Assembly (NCBI GenBank): GCA_965248775.1
Contig: OZ252150.1
Location: forward strand, 1,922,001 to 1,986,000
Direction: 5' to 3'
DNA length: 64,000 nucleotides
Origin: JBHHUI01 sp965248775
Lineage (GTDB): Bacteria > Chloroflexota > Anaerolineae > Anaerolineales > JBHHUI01
Below, one piece after another: positions 1 to 9,283 of this stretch. Below the pieces are notes generated by a model, which searched no databases, had not been told where the DNA came from, and saw only the letters and a program-made list of their open reading frames with translations. The translations under genes were made by a program, and so were the position numbers. Each line of letters opens with the position of its first letter. Position 1 is the first letter of the stretch.

Positions 1-417
1 AGCTGTCGCAATCAGCCCAACAGTACGATCTGTGAGATAGGGTCGCTCACCACCGCTCAGGAACTCGAAATAAGCCAACGCATTCTTCGTGACACCGGCC
101 AACGTACCATGATACGCCGCCGTGCTCAGAAGCAATCCATCTGCTCGGTGTACTGCCTCTACGAGATGTTCCGCATTAGGCCCGAAATCACTGAGTTGGA
201 CACGCGGCCGAAACATAGGCAGATCGAGCTTACCAAGATCGATGAGTTCCGTAGTTGCTCCCGCGCGTGCGGCAGCTACCAATGCCCGGTTGAGAGACCA
301 CAGACTAGTTGAGCCACTCCGGTACGTACCACCAATGCCGACGATATGCGGCCATTGTTCCGGCGGCCCCATCACAAGATCCTTCCAGAGAGTATTTTGA
401 TCATCCAATGATACCAT
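1..417 (-). CDS. NADPH-dependent FMN reductase, flavodoxin-like fold (3' end outside window)
   Basis: The minus strand reads open from an ATG at 417 to the window edge, 139 codons without a stop. Near residue 29 it has GIGGTYRSGSTS, the phosphate-binding loop of the NADPH-dependent FMN reductase family (GxxRxxS). Near residue 105 it has TAAYHGTLAGVTKNALAYF, which matches the family's P-x-Y-x-G-x-x-x-x-x-x-K-N-A/W-x-D/F segment. The protein would be a cytosolic flavin or quinone reductase. The family is usually about 180-200 residues, so roughly the last third is missing. Physiological substrate unknown. Confidence 0.82.
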   Translation of the reverse strand, partial: MVSLDDQNTLWKDLVMGPPEQWPHIVGIGGTYRSGSTSLWSLNRALVAAARAGATTELIDLGKLDLPMFRPRVQLSDFGPNAEHLVEAVHRADGLLLSTAAYHGTLAGVTKNALAYFEFLSGGERPYLTDRTVGLIATA

Positions 418-612
418 CTCATCCTCACATTCGATCATTCAACAATAATTTTTTGGCGACGAAATCCCCTTTTATCATGCACAAGATACGGCAGAGTCAC
501 ATCATTCCTTTGATCGGAATATGACCTGTACAGATGACCAGTCAGCAATCGCGGTAGAATAACCGCCTCAGGAATCCAGCGATACAAATATTTGCTACCC
601 TAGAGTTGATGT
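418..612. other. Divergent intergenic region
   Basis: This gap separates the FMN reductase (minus) from the cyclodeaminase gene (plus) and must hold both promoters. It is AT-rich around 440-480. A small hairpin GCGGT-AGAATA-ACCGC lies near 552. No clear operator or strong promoter consensus was found. Confidence 0.3.
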
Positions 613-1629
613 ATGGCAAGCATTGAAATTCTATTTATTTCCAAAGAAGATATCGACGCACTCGATTTGAGTCTACAAGAGATCATGGACGCCGTTGAAA
701 CCGGCTTGCAGGCACATGGCGAACAAAAAGTGATTATGCCGTCTAAAGATCACTTGCCTCTTGCATACCCGGAAAAACTCTTTAACATTCTGAAAGGATA
801 TGTTGAGCCGGTGAATGTCGCCGGGGTGAAGGTGATCGGCGATTTCCACAAGAACTATGAGCACAACCTCCCCTCGGAGTTGGCTCTAATAACCCTCTAC
901 CGGCCAGAGACCGGTGCGCCTTTTGCCATCCTGGATGGCACGCTAATTACATGGATGCGGACGGGCGCTGTCACAGCCGTCGGGGCGAAATATTTAGCCA
1001 ATGCGAAATCGCGCGTGCTCGGTCACATTGGCGCGCGCGGCACTGCCTGGTATAACATCGCGATGCTCGACCAGATATTCGATTTCGAAGAGATCCGGGT
1101 GACGAGTCGCCGCCCCGAATCGCGCGAACGCTTCGCGGCGGAAATGTCGGAGAAACTTGGCAAGTCTATCGTTATCTGCGAAAGCACAGAAGAGACAGTG
1201 CGGGACGCAGACATTATTGTCGATGCTTCCAGACTCGTGGAGCATGAAGTCCTTGTCAAAGATGAATGGGTAAAACCGGGCGCATTAATTCAACCCTACG
1301 GTGCCGTGCTCTCGGTCGCGCCGACCCTGCCCTTCTCTGTTGACAAAATGCTCGTCGACGATTGGAATCAAGCCCAAAAATCACAATACGGTCAGTTCGC
1401 GAGTCTGGTGCAGGCTGGTGAGCTCCGGACGGAGCATATCTACGGTGAAATTGGTGAAGTTGTCGCGAGTCTCAAACCCGGACGCGAATCGCAAGATGAA
1501 AGGATTCTGTTCTAGCATAAAGGGTTCGCCATCAGCGATATCATGTTGGGCAATCTGGCATACGAAAAAGCACGCGAGAAGGGAATTGGAACACCACTGA
1601 TGTATTATCGTGAACCGCGTGATATGTAA
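613..1629 (+). pseudogene. Ornithine cyclodeaminase / mu-crystallin family, interrupted by in-frame TAG
   Basis: The first 300 codons (613-1515) encode an ornithine cyclodeaminase/mu-crystallin family protein. Markers are the substrate-binding segment LPSELALITLYRPETGAPFAILDGTLITWMRTGA in parts (residues about 90-120) and the Rossmann start VLGHIGARGTAW near 138. Known members deaminate ornithine to proline or act on related imino acids with NAD(P). The ORF stops at TAG (1513-1515) in the segment DERILF-stop-HKGFAISD. The same frame continues to TAA at 1629 with the expected family C-terminus (GFAISDIMLGNLAYEKA, then GIGTPLMYY). Read through, the product is 338 residues, normal for the family. 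The stop most likely replaces Trp (TGG). The truncated form loses the conserved C-terminal helix and may be inactive. Confidence 0.85.
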
Positions 1630-1633
1630 GCCG

Positions 1634-2140
1634 ATGAATCGTATTTACATTGTATTGACGTTGCTTCTTGCATATTTAGTGCTAGCGGCTTGTTCCAATT
1701 CAAGATCGAGTTCAAACGGGGGCGACTTAGGCATCGGGGCTCCTTTTACTGAATCAGCCCCTTGTGAACTCATCCCACAACCGACCGGTGAAAAGATTCT
1801 GCCCTTGATTGTCGAGGTTGCCCCACCGGCAGAAGTCCAGCGCGGAGAGAGCTTTCCGATTGAGTTCGCCGGTGGCTATCTCATTAGTAATAACGCGCGC
1901 GTGTGCGTGGACGGCAGTATTGACGGATATATTTTCGCGAATGAAGTCCCCGGCTATGATTATCACCGTAGGATTCAAATTTCTCTCGGAGACGAGTTAC
2001 TCGCCGAGTTAGAATGTATTTATGAATGCAACTCACAGATCACCATTCCTAATGAGACAACACCTGGCGAGTACATCCTGAGTATTGGGACGCCATCCAA
2101 ATTTCTTTCGGCTCAGTTCAATATACTCGTGGTCAGATAG
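1634..2140 (+). CDS. Hypothetical lipoprotein
   Basis: The start is placed at the ATG that begins a signal peptide (MNRIYIVLTLLLAYLVLAAC). The lipobox Leu-Ala-Ala-Cys is at residues 17-20, so a lipid-anchored extracytoplasmic protein of about 168 residues is expected. The mature part begins with a Ser/Asn/Gly-rich linker. It then has a small beta-rich domain with paired cysteines (ECIYECN near residue 125) and a PGEYILSIG stretch typical of immunoglobulin-like folds. No family was recognised. It lies 4 bp behind the broken cyclodeaminase gene and 17 bp before the hydrolase, so it is probably cotranscribed. Confidence 0.7.
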   Translation: MNRIYIVLTLLLAYLVLAACSNSRSSSNGGDLGIGAPFTESAPCELIPQPTGEKILPLIVEVAPPAEVQRGESFPIEFAGGYLISNNARVCVDGSIDGYIFANEVPGYDYHRRIQISLGDELLAELECIYECNSQITIPNETTPGEYILSIGTPSKFLSAQFNILVVR

Positions 2141-2157
2141 AGAGAGTCGTACACACA

Positions 2158-3405
2158 ATGGACGAGCCACTCCAAGTTAATTCTGAACGATTGAAAGCAG
2201 ACTTCGATGCACTGAGCGAGATCGGCTCAACCGGCGATGGTGGGGTCAATCGCCCCACGTTTAGCGAGGCCCACTTGGAAGCACGAGCCTGGTTCCGCGA
2301 ACTCGCAAGCATGGAAGGTTTCGAGGTACGGGTTGACGGTGCTGGAAATGTCTCGGCTGTCCTGTCTGTTGAAGGTGCAGGAAAAACCTTGCTAATTGGT
2401 TCACATCTGGATTCGGTTTATTCAGGAGGGCGTTTCGATGGTGCACTGGGGTTACTGGCCGCATTTGAGTCTATACGCGTGTTGCGTGAGTCCGGCCAAC
2501 CTCTAGCGTATCATATCGAAGCTATTGACTTCACCGATGAAGAAGGCACGCTTGTGGGACTTCTCGGGAGCATCGCCTTAATAGGCCTGCTAAAATCCGA
2601 GGCACTCAAGTCCCCGCGCGGCGGTCGCCAGGCCCTAGAAGAAGGTCTGACCCGCAGCGGCCTGACGGAAGCAGGCCTATTCGAAGCACAGCGCGACCCT
2701 AAATCGCTGGCAGGATTCTTGGAGTTGCATATTGAGCAAGGACCTCGACTGGCGAAGATCGGAACAGACATTGGCGTTGTAACTAGCATTGTCGGGGCGC
2801 GCTCCTTCCAGCTCGTATTCAAAGGTCATTCCAATCATGCGGGTACCACCCCAATGCCCGGGCGGAACGACGCCGGACTAGGAGCCGCTGCATTCGTATT
2901 GGCTGCCCGTGAGGTTGTGCTCGCCGATTACCCCGATTGCGTCTGTAACGTTGGACAGATGAACTTTGACCCAGGCGGGTTTAATATAATCCCGGGTCGG
3001 GCAACACTTTCACTCGAATTTCGCGCGCCGGATAAGAAACAACTCAAGGAGCTGCGCAACGTATTATTGGCTCGGGCCGAAGCGGAGGCTGAGCGTTTTG
3101 GACTCACCTTGGAAGTGAAAGCGGCCGGGGCCTGGAATCCGATCGGGCTCGATGAGGAAATCCAAGCTGCGTTTGAGAAATCTGCAAACAACTTAGGTCT
3201 ATCTCACAAACGCTTGCATTCAGGAGCCGGGCATGACACGGAATCGCTAGCCCGTATCACTCGATCCGGGATGATATTCATCCCCTCTCCAAACGGGATC
3301 AGCCATGACCCGCGCGAGTTCAGTGAATGGTCCGACTGTCTGAACGGCGCCAATGTTCTGCTCAACACGGCATACCATCTCGCCCGCAAAGCCCCGCAAG
3401 TTTAA
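2158..3405 (+). CDS. M20 family Zn-dependent hydrolase (N-carbamoyl-L-amino acid hydrolase / allantoate amidohydrolase type)
   Basis: The 415-residue cytosolic protein has the order and spacing of the hydantoinase/carbamoylase subgroup of peptidase family M20. GSHLDSVYSGGRFDGALG (near 82-99) supplies the first metal His and the bridging Asp. DEEG (near 126) supplies the base and metal glutamates. ELHIEQGP (near 190) supplies a further metal His. SGAGHDTESLA and PSPNGISHDPREFS (near 357-390) complete the site. Members split N-carbamoyl amino acids or allantoate to release ammonia and CO2. The neighbouring cyclodeaminase and MttB-family genes suggest amino-acid or methylamine-related nitrogen salvage. 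The exact substrate cannot be read from sequence. Confidence 0.88.
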   Translation: MDEPLQVNSERLKADFDALSEIGSTGDGGVNRPTFSEAHLEARAWFRELASMEGFEVRVDGAGNVSAVLSVEGAGKTLLIGSHLDSVYSGGRFDGALGLLAAFESIRVLRESGQPLAYHIEAIDFTDEEGTLVGLLGSIALIGLLKSEALKSPRGGRQALEEGLTRSGLTEAGLFEAQRDPKSLAGFLELHIEQGPRLAKIGTDIGVVTSIVGARSFQLVFKGHSNHAGTTPMPGRNDAGLGAAAFVLAAREVVLADYPDCVCNVGQMNFDPGGFNIIPGRATLSLEFRAPDKKQLKELRNVLLARAEAEAERFGLTLEVKAAGAWNPIGLDEEIQAAFEKSANNLGLSHKRLHSGAGHDTESLARITRSGMIFIPSPNGISHDPREFSEWSDCLNGANVLLNTAYHLARKAPQV

Positions 3406-3415
3406 CGCGCTCGGT

Positions 3416-4490
3416 ATGCCACCCTCAGCACGGCGAAAGCGCGCTCGCAATTCCAGGCAGACAGAACCAGAGCGCGCAACCTCGCGCCCTATCATTCGCG
3501 CGACGACCCCTTTAGATTATCTGAAAGCCACACAGATTGAACAACTTCATCAAGCCGCACTTCGCATTTTGCGCACAACCGGAGTCATATTTCGGAGTGC
3601 GACTGCGCTGGATTATTTCCGTTCTGTGGGAGCACGCATCGACAATGAACGAGTTTTCATCGAAGCAGAATTGGTTGAACATTGCCTGAAGTCCGCACCC
3701 AGTCAATACACCTTAAATGCACGCAACGCAGCCCAGAGTGTGCTCGTTGGGGGCGATCAAACTGTGATCATGCCGGGTGGCGGTCCGGCATTCGTCCGCG
3801 ATTTGGCTGGTGTTCGCCGCAGCGGCACACTCGCCGATATGGAAAATTTTACACGCCTGACTGCAATCTCCCCAGATGTACACGTAGTCGCTCGCAAAGC
3901 TGTAGAAGCACAGGACATTCCGGTTGCGATCCGGCATTTGGAATGCTGGCGCTCGGCCCTCACACTTGCGGATAAACCGGTGCAATCAGGATTCGTGCTT
4001 GGACAGGCCGAAGCTGAAGATGCACTAGAAATGCTGGCGGCCGTGTTTGATGGAAGTGAAGCCATCGACAGTTTTCCAGTTGCACACTGCAGCGTGAACG
4101 TGAACAGCCCGCTGCTCTACGACACGCCCATGATCGAGAGCCTGATCGAATTTGCACGTGTCGGACAACCGATTCTCATCGCCCCATTTGTGATGGCCGG
4201 TGTATCCGGCCCAACAACTCTAGCGGGTACACACCCACAACAGAATGCCGAGGTGTTGGCGGGGATGGCGCTTGTACAGCTGGTGAGGCCCGGCACACCC
4301 GTACTCTATGGCACAGCCACTAGCAATATCGACTTGCGCAGCGGCGCACCCGCCATCGGAAGCCCGGAATCGGCAGCCAGTGTCGCAGCCTGCGCCCAAC
4401 TCGCGCGTTATTATGGACTCCCCAGTCGCGGCGGCGGCGCACTGACCGATTCACCGGTGCCGGATGCACAAAGCCAATACGAAAGAATGT
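3416..4490 (+). pseudogene. Trimethylamine methyltransferase (MttB) family protein, truncated by IS1-like element
   Basis: About 358 codons of an MttB-superfamily corrinoid methyltransferase. Markers are VIMPGGGPAFVRDL (near 120), HCSVNVNSPLLYD (near 225), a conserved PFVMAGVSGPTTLAG segment and GALTDSPVPDAQSQYE at the break. MttB proteins are normally near 480-500 residues, so the C-terminal quarter is missing. The start is the ATG 11 bp after the hydrolase stop. No amber codon occurs inside this part, so it belongs to the large non-pyrrolysine branch (methylated-amine or betaine demethylases). At 4491 the IS begins and adds only a TAG (4493-4495). The lost C-terminus is not found on the other side of the IS, so DNA has been deleted or rearranged there. 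Confidence 0.8.
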
Positions 4491-5309
4491 GGTAGTGGTT
4501 ACATGTTGACTGATGAGTCTGGAAAAAGTAAGTTGTTGGCCTGCCAAACAGAGGAGCGCCAAAATGATCCAGAGTGTCATCACGCATGAGTGTTCAAAGT
4601 GCAGGAGCCTCAACATTGTCAAGAATGGTACAGACTATAAAGGCGGTCAGAAGTTTCATTGTCTCGATTGCGCCGCTTATGGAATGTTGGAACCGCAAAG
4701 CCGTTCTTATCCTGAGTTCATCAGAGAATTTGTCCTACGCACCTATCGAGAGCGAGCCAGTATGCGCGGCATTGAGCGCATCTTTGGCATCGCGCGGCAG
4801 ACATTAGCACGCTGGATTCTGGAGAAGGCCGGCGCTATGCCGAACCTGGCTGACACTTTAGAAACCGTAAAAACGGATGATGTGCTGGAATTGGATGAAT
4901 TATGGTCATTTGTACGCACAAAAAACGATAAACGTTGGATATGGGTCGCGCTGTGTCGGCGCACGCGCCAAGTGGTGGCCTATTTTATTGGCGACCGCAG
5001 TGAAAAAAGTTGTCGCGCGTTATGGAAATCCATCCCAGCATCCTACAAAGCGTGTTGCTCCTTCAGCGACTTCTGGCACGCTTACCAGAAGGTTTTACCA
5101 AACGACACTCACCAAAGTGTCGGCAAAGAAAGCGGCCAGACATCTCACGTGGAACGCTGGAACAACACCTTGCGCCAGAGACTGGCTCGCTTCGTGCGCA
5201 AAACTCTTTCTTTCTCCAAGTCCGACGTTTACCATGAAGCTGTACTCAAGTTGTATCTCCATTACTACAATACAGCGTGGTCCCCATCAGTTACCATGTA
5301 ACCACTACC
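4491..5309 (+). mobile_element. IS1-family-like insertion sequence, copy 1 (819 bp, no target duplication)
   Basis: The element starts with GGTAGTGGTTACATG and ends with the complementary CATGTAACCACTACC. It is the same length and near-identical to the copies at 34100-34918 and 37581-38399. Those copies are flanked by 8-bp direct repeats. Here the left flank (AAGAATGT) and right flank (GTGTGGCC) do not match. That fits recombination between two copies, or an adjacent deletion, rather than a simple insertion. Confidence 0.9.
4564..5301 (+). CDS. IS1-family-like transposase, copy 1
   Basis: The DDE transposase has an N-terminal zinc ribbon (CSKC near residue 10 and CLDC near 35), a helix-turn-helix (MRGIERIFGIARQTLARWI), a catalytic segment ELDELWSFV and the C-terminal HVERWNNTLRQRLARFVRKT block typical of IS1 InsB. 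Unlike classical IS1, it is one continuous frame, so no frameshift is required. The open frame extends upstream to 4513. The ATG at 4564 (MIQSVITHEC) is preferred because GAGGAG lies 7 bases upstream and the zinc ribbon starts directly after it. It yields 245 residues. The stop codon overlaps the right inverted repeat. Confidence 0.9.
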   Translation: MIQSVITHECSKCRSLNIVKNGTDYKGGQKFHCLDCAAYGMLEPQSRSYPEFIREFVLRTYRERASMRGIERIFGIARQTLARWILEKAGAMPNLADTLETVKTDDVLELDELWSFVRTKNDKRWIWVALCRRTRQVVAYFIGDRSEKSCRALWKSIPASYKACCSFSDFWHAYQKVLPNDTHQSVGKESGQTSHVERWNNTLRQRLARFVRKTLSFSKSDVYHEAVLKLYLHYYNTAWSPSVTM

Positions 5310-5427
5310 GTGTGGCCTATGGCGAAGCATATGCCACGCTAGGCCCGCTCGGGCTACCCACATTGCCTGGGTTAGACAATAAGGCCCCTGAGGTCGGCGC
5401 GCTGCCAGCCTATAACGCACATTTGTG
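5310..5427 (+). pseudogene. Unidentified coding remnant to the right of IS1 copy 1
   Basis: Reading in the frame that enters from the IS gives about 38 residues ending in APEVGALPAYNAHL and TGA at 5425-5427. It does not resemble the MttB C-terminus expected here. The next ORF begins at the overlapping GTG in another frame. It may be the C-terminal tail of a deleted gene, or an earlier, frameshifted part of the permease gene. No family was recognised. Confidence 0.35.
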
Positions 5428-5805
5428 ACTTCTGACGATCTGTTTTCAACGGTGTTTTCACGCGAACGAGTGTTGGCCGGTGGCGCGCCAAACCGGCGCG
5501 CCCAGGCAATTCTGTTCCATATCGAGAGTCGCAGCGCGCAGCATGCCGCGCAATTACGGCAGGCGACCGAGCGTTTTCCTACCGAGAAGGTGGTCCAGCA
5601 GCGCGCGTTGGCCTTCGTGGATGCCTTCAATTTGGGCCGCGCGCCGCCACTTACACCGACCATCCAGGACATCGAAAAATTTGCGTCCCGATGGATCGAT
5701 CTTATCCCGCAGCGCAATGACATTCAGGCGGCCATCGCGCACCAGCTGAGTCGAAAGTATCAATTCGCAGCAGCCGCAGTGCCCGGCATTCAGGTAGCGC
5801 TGTAG
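5425..5805 (+). pseudogene. N-terminal part of permease-like gene, ended by in-frame TAG
   Basis: 126 codons from GTG at 5425 to TAG at 5803-5805. The sequence is helical and soluble (FSRERVLAGGAPNRRAQAILF, then an Arg/Gln-rich region). It is in the same frame as the following 837-codon ORF, separated only by the TAG and five sense codons. The two are therefore probably one original gene for a cytoplasmic N-terminal domain plus a membrane transporter. A downstream GTG at 5821 could still allow the transporter part to be made. Confidence 0.6.
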
Positions 5806-5820
5806 CTAGACTCGCAGTCG

Positions 5821-8334
5821 GTGCAGCAAGCCTACCAACGCTTCTTTGACGCACCACTCGAAAGCATCTTTGTCACGCGTACTGCGCTCTTGGAGCGCGT
5901 TAGCTGGGCCTGGAACCGTTTGGGCGTTTGGTTGGATGAATTGCCGCCGTTCTGGTCGGTCTTTGCGATGACGTTGACCGAAACCTTCGGCGCTAGCCTC
6001 TTGGCGTTGCCGATTGCACTCGCAAGTATCGGACCGCTGGCGGGCATTGTGTTCTTAATCGTGTTCGGTATCGTCAACGTGTTGACCGTCGGACATATGG
6101 CCGAAACCGCGTCGCGCAGTGGCGGTATGCGTTACGGGAATGCATTCCTGGGCCAGGTCGTAGATGACTATTTGGGACGCGCCGGCTCCTTACTCCTCTC
6201 CATTAGTTTGCTGGCACTGCTCCTCTTGGTGTTGCTGGCCTTCTATATCGGGTTTGCGACTGCGCTGACCGAACCGACGCGCATATCGCCCCAAATATGG
6301 GTGGCATTGCTCTTTGTGGTTGGGCTGTATTTTGTAACCCGTGGTTCGCTCAGTGCAACGGTAACTTCGGCGCTCGTCATTGGCACGATCAACATTAGTC
6401 TCGTAATAATACTCATAGTGATGGCCGCCTCTCGTATTAATCTGGATAACTTGACGTATGTTAACCTCCCGTTCATCGGCGGGCGTCCGTTTGATGCTTC
6501 GTTATTGGAGTTGATTTTTGGCGTCGTCTTCGCGTCGTATTTTGGACATCTATCGGTACCCAATAGTGCACGGACGGTATTGCATCGCGATCCCAGCGGC
6601 GGCGCACTGGTACGGGGCGCGATGGCCGCCCAAGCCGTGATTATCGTCATCTACAGTATCTGGATACTTGTGGTCAACAGTGCGATTGCTCCGAGCGTCA
6701 TGGCTGCTGAAAAAGGCACTGCGCTCGGGCCACTGGCTGCCGAAGTCGGGCCACTCGTGCATGTTTTTGGAACAATCTTTGTCGTGCTCGGCATGGGTAT
6801 GATTACGATTCATTTTTCGCTGGGCCTGTTTAACCTGACACGCGAATGGCTGCCGCTTCGCAAAAGGCCAGCCCTGACCTTATTACGGCGGAAAGGGCAG
6901 CTTCATTTTCGCCCGCGCGGCAAACCCAGTGGGTTGCCGCACATCCAGATGGTTTATCTTGGACAGGAAGATGAGCAGCCTCACTTTCGGATGGACATTC
7001 AGACCAACACTACATTGCATCGGGTTGAAATAACAATCGCAGAACACTGGGATATTGCGACCTTGTTTGAGAGCTATCCGGATTTGAATGAGGATGGTCG
7101 CCGCTTACAACTCGCAGTCGATGTCCTGAGGGTTGACTCGAAACTTGCTCGCCTGCGCATCACCACGCCGCTGGCTATAACCTACACCGCTGGCCGGGAT
7201 AGCGTTGGGCTACGCATGACCGATCTCCTTACGCTGCCAGAAGACCAGGGGCAACTTGTCAGATGGATGATGAACGAAGGGCGCGTGAGTCTTTCGGGCG
7301 TGGCCGCTCAACTGAGCCAGACACCTGAAGCAACCCAGGCTGTGTTAAAGGTACTACTTGCAGAAGGATATGTACGAGAACTGGAAGTTGAAGGCGCGCT
7401 ACACTACGAGGCCTTCGTAGCGCCTACTCGGCCACGCAGGCTCTCGCAAGAGCTTGTACGGGCCTTGACCGACACGCCGCTCGATACGCCTGCCAGGGCA
7501 GCGTCCGCTCGGAAGTTGGGCGCTGCACAAGGCGCATTGCCACGTATATTGGATGCAGTTCTCAGTGAACGGGGGCGATACCTCTTGGGACTCGTGCCCA
7601 TGACAATCATTTTTATTGTGGCTGAGGGATTGCTACTCACCGGGCGCCAATCTTTCTCAGGCCCACTGGGCTTTATCGGCGTGATCGTGGTTGCGCTGCT
7701 GGGCGGCATATATCCAATATTGCTCTTACATGCCAGCCGGCAGAAGGGTGAAATCGTACCCGGCGTCGTCTACCATATTATTGGGCATCCGCTGCTGCTA
7801 ATTGGCATCTACATACTGTCCTTGACAGGTATAATTTTGCACGGCCTGTTCATTTGGGTAGATCCATTTCAACGGGGTCTGGCGCTCTTCGTGGCTGCCG
7901 TGATTATCGGTGTGACGATCACTATCTGGCGCCGCGAATCCTTTAGGCCCCGCATCATTGTAGAAGTATGTGCGCAGGATAATGAAGATGATTCGGCGGT
8001 TATGCGGATCACATCTGGGGGGCAACCCCGACCGGTAATAATTAGACTGGGGTATTCCAGCGGTGAGCAGCAACGTGAAACGGCTTCGAAAGCAGTGCCC
8101 GAATTCTCCAATCTGCGGACGGCAACGTTTGACCTACCAGCCGGAGCGGCGAGCGAACTCAAGGTATGGGCGCACAAGCTGACTGCCGATGGCGGTTCAC
8201 AGGGTTTACCAGTAGCGGCAGCGTTGGGAGCCGGTAAAGAAACTGTTCAACTTGATCTGAGTCTCTCGGACGGACAAGCGTTGTTAGCGCTAGGTGAGCA
8301 GGCCTATCAACTGACGCTGACGTTCCCAGAGTAG
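5821..8334 (+). CDS. APC-superfamily permease-like membrane protein with winged-helix and second membrane domain
   Basis: 837 codons. After about 45 residues comes a ten-to-twelve-helix block (about 50-340) with FSVFAMTLTETFGASLLALPIAL-type first helix, the glycine-containing broken helix 1 seen in APC/aromatic amino acid permeases. Residues about 345-430 are soluble. Residues about 455-530 resemble a winged helix (LVRWMMNEGRVSLSGVAAQL, then VLKVLLAEGYVREL). A second set of four to five helices lies at about 580-705, followed by a beta-rich C-terminal domain. Transport of an amino acid is plausible but the ligand is unknown. It is 73 bp upstream of a ParA-type ATPase, and the pair looks like an operon. 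The in-frame TAG upstream may have removed its N-terminal domain. Confidence 0.6.
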   Translation: MQQAYQRFFDAPLESIFVTRTALLERVSWAWNRLGVWLDELPPFWSVFAMTLTETFGASLLALPIALASIGPLAGIVFLIVFGIVNVLTVGHMAETASRSGGMRYGNAFLGQVVDDYLGRAGSLLLSISLLALLLLVLLAFYIGFATALTEPTRISPQIWVALLFVVGLYFVTRGSLSATVTSALVIGTINISLVIILIVMAASRINLDNLTYVNLPFIGGRPFDASLLELIFGVVFASYFGHLSVPNSARTVLHRDPSGGALVRGAMAAQAVIIVIYSIWILVVNSAIAPSVMAAEKGTALGPLAAEVGPLVHVFGTIFVVLGMGMITIHFSLGLFNLTREWLPLRKRPALTLLRRKGQLHFRPRGKPSGLPHIQMVYLGQEDEQPHFRMDIQTNTTLHRVEITIAEHWDIATLFESYPDLNEDGRRLQLAVDVLRVDSKLARLRITTPLAITYTAGRDSVGLRMTDLLTLPEDQGQLVRWMMNEGRVSLSGVAAQLSQTPEATQAVLKVLLAEGYVRELEVEGALHYEAFVAPTRPRRLSQELVRALTDTPLDTPARAASARKLGAAQGALPRILDAVLSERGRYLLGLVPMTIIFIVAEGLLLTGRQSFSGPLGFIGVIVVALLGGIYPILLLHASRQKGEIVPGVVYHIIGHPLLLIGIYILSLTGIILHGLFIWVDPFQRGLALFVAAVIIGVTITIWRRESFRPRIIVEVCAQDNEDDSAVMRITSGGQPRPVIIRLGYSSGEQQRETASKAVPEFSNLRTATFDLPAGAASELKVWAHKLTADGGSQGLPVAAALGAGKETVQLDLSLSDGQALLALGEQAYQLTLTFPE

Positions 8335-8407
8335 ATCAGATGAAATTCTAGTATCCCACTTTGCAGCAGCAACGTATGGTGCGTTATTCGTAACGAGGGG
8401 AGATAGT

Positions 8408-9163
8408 ATGTCCAAAATAATTTCGTTCCATTCTTTTCGGGGCGGTACCGGTAAATCAAATACCACAGCTAATGTCGCAGCGGTTTTGGCTGCCCAAGGT
8501 ATGAAAGTCGGCGTCGTGGACACAGATATTCAATCACCGGGCATACATATCTTGTTTGGTTTACGCGCAGACGATATTGGTCACTCGCTAAACGATTATT
8601 TGTGGGGTGACTGCACCATCGAAGAGACTGCTCATAATGTAACGGCCAGCCTGGGAGCAGAGGTTTACGGTCAGGTGCTTCTAATTCCCTCGAGTATGGA
8701 TACGGGTAACATTGCCCGGGTATTGCAGGAGGGGTACGATGTCGGTGTATTGAGCAGTGGTTTGCGGGAGATGGGCGAGGCGCTTGAATTGGATGCCCTG
8801 TTGATTGATACCCATCCTGGTTTGAATGAAGAGACGCTGCTCTCGATTGCCTTATCAAGTGTATTGGTCATTATCTTGCGCCCGGACGAGCAAGACTTCG
8901 AGGGGACGGGCGTCACTGTTCGCATCGCGCAACGACTACAAGTGCCACGTATGCTGCTCGTTGTCAACAAGACGCCCTCCGCTTACGACCCGGCAGAGAT
9001 CAAAGAGCAGGTCGAGGAAACCTATGCGGCCGAGGTCGTTGCAGTATTGCCCCATTCGGACGAGTTAATGACGCTCGCGAGCCGGGAGGTCTTCGCGATG
9101 AAGTTTCCGGAGCATCCTATTACATCATTGTACAAAGAGATAGCTGCTTCCATCACCGCCTAA
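8408..9163 (+). CDS. MinD/ParA family ATPase
   Basis: A 251-residue deviant Walker ATPase. HSFRGGTGKSNTTANVA (residues 6-22) is the KGGxGKT-type P-loop, DTDIQSPG (near 38) is switch I, and LDALLIDTHPGLNEETL (near 120) is Walker B. The start ATG has GGGGAG 6 bases upstream. MinD/ParA proteins dimerise on ATP and position cargo at membranes or nucleoid. No minC or parB lies nearby; the neighbour is the permease-like gene, so a role in organising or regulating that membrane protein is inferred. It is not a chromosome-partition gene by context. Confidence 0.85.
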   Translation: MSKIISFHSFRGGTGKSNTTANVAAVLAAQGMKVGVVDTDIQSPGIHILFGLRADDIGHSLNDYLWGDCTIEETAHNVTASLGAEVYGQVLLIPSSMDTGNIARVLQEGYDVGVLSSGLREMGEALELDALLIDTHPGLNEETLLSIALSSVLVIILRPDEQDFEGTGVTVRIAQRLQVPRMLLVVNKTPSAYDPAEIKEQVEETYAAEVVAVLPHSDELMTLASREVFAMKFPEHPITSLYKEIAASITA

Positions 9164-9231
9164 TGCCCTGTTGCCACATACTTCAGTGCATTCGTTCACC
9201 CTTTAACTGCCTGCATAGAGTCTGACTCCGG

Positions 9232-9240
9232 TGTTAAAAT
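9232..9240 (+). promoter_or_regulatory. Candidate extended -10 promoter for the hut genes
   Basis: TGTTAAAAT matches the extended -10 form TGnTANNNT, 44 bases before the hutU start. No convincing -35 is visible, as is usual for extended -10 promoters. Location fits a transcript that begins with hutU. Confidence 0.4.
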
Positions 9241-9283
9241 CAGCTAGCTCGCCTCCACCCAAATCTGTCCACTGGAGAAAACC

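Noticed and set aside
4877..5427. A 183-codon ORF running out of IS1 copy 1 into the right flank
   Set aside because: It is out of frame with the transposase and is open only by chance; the part after 5310 was kept as a separate remnant.
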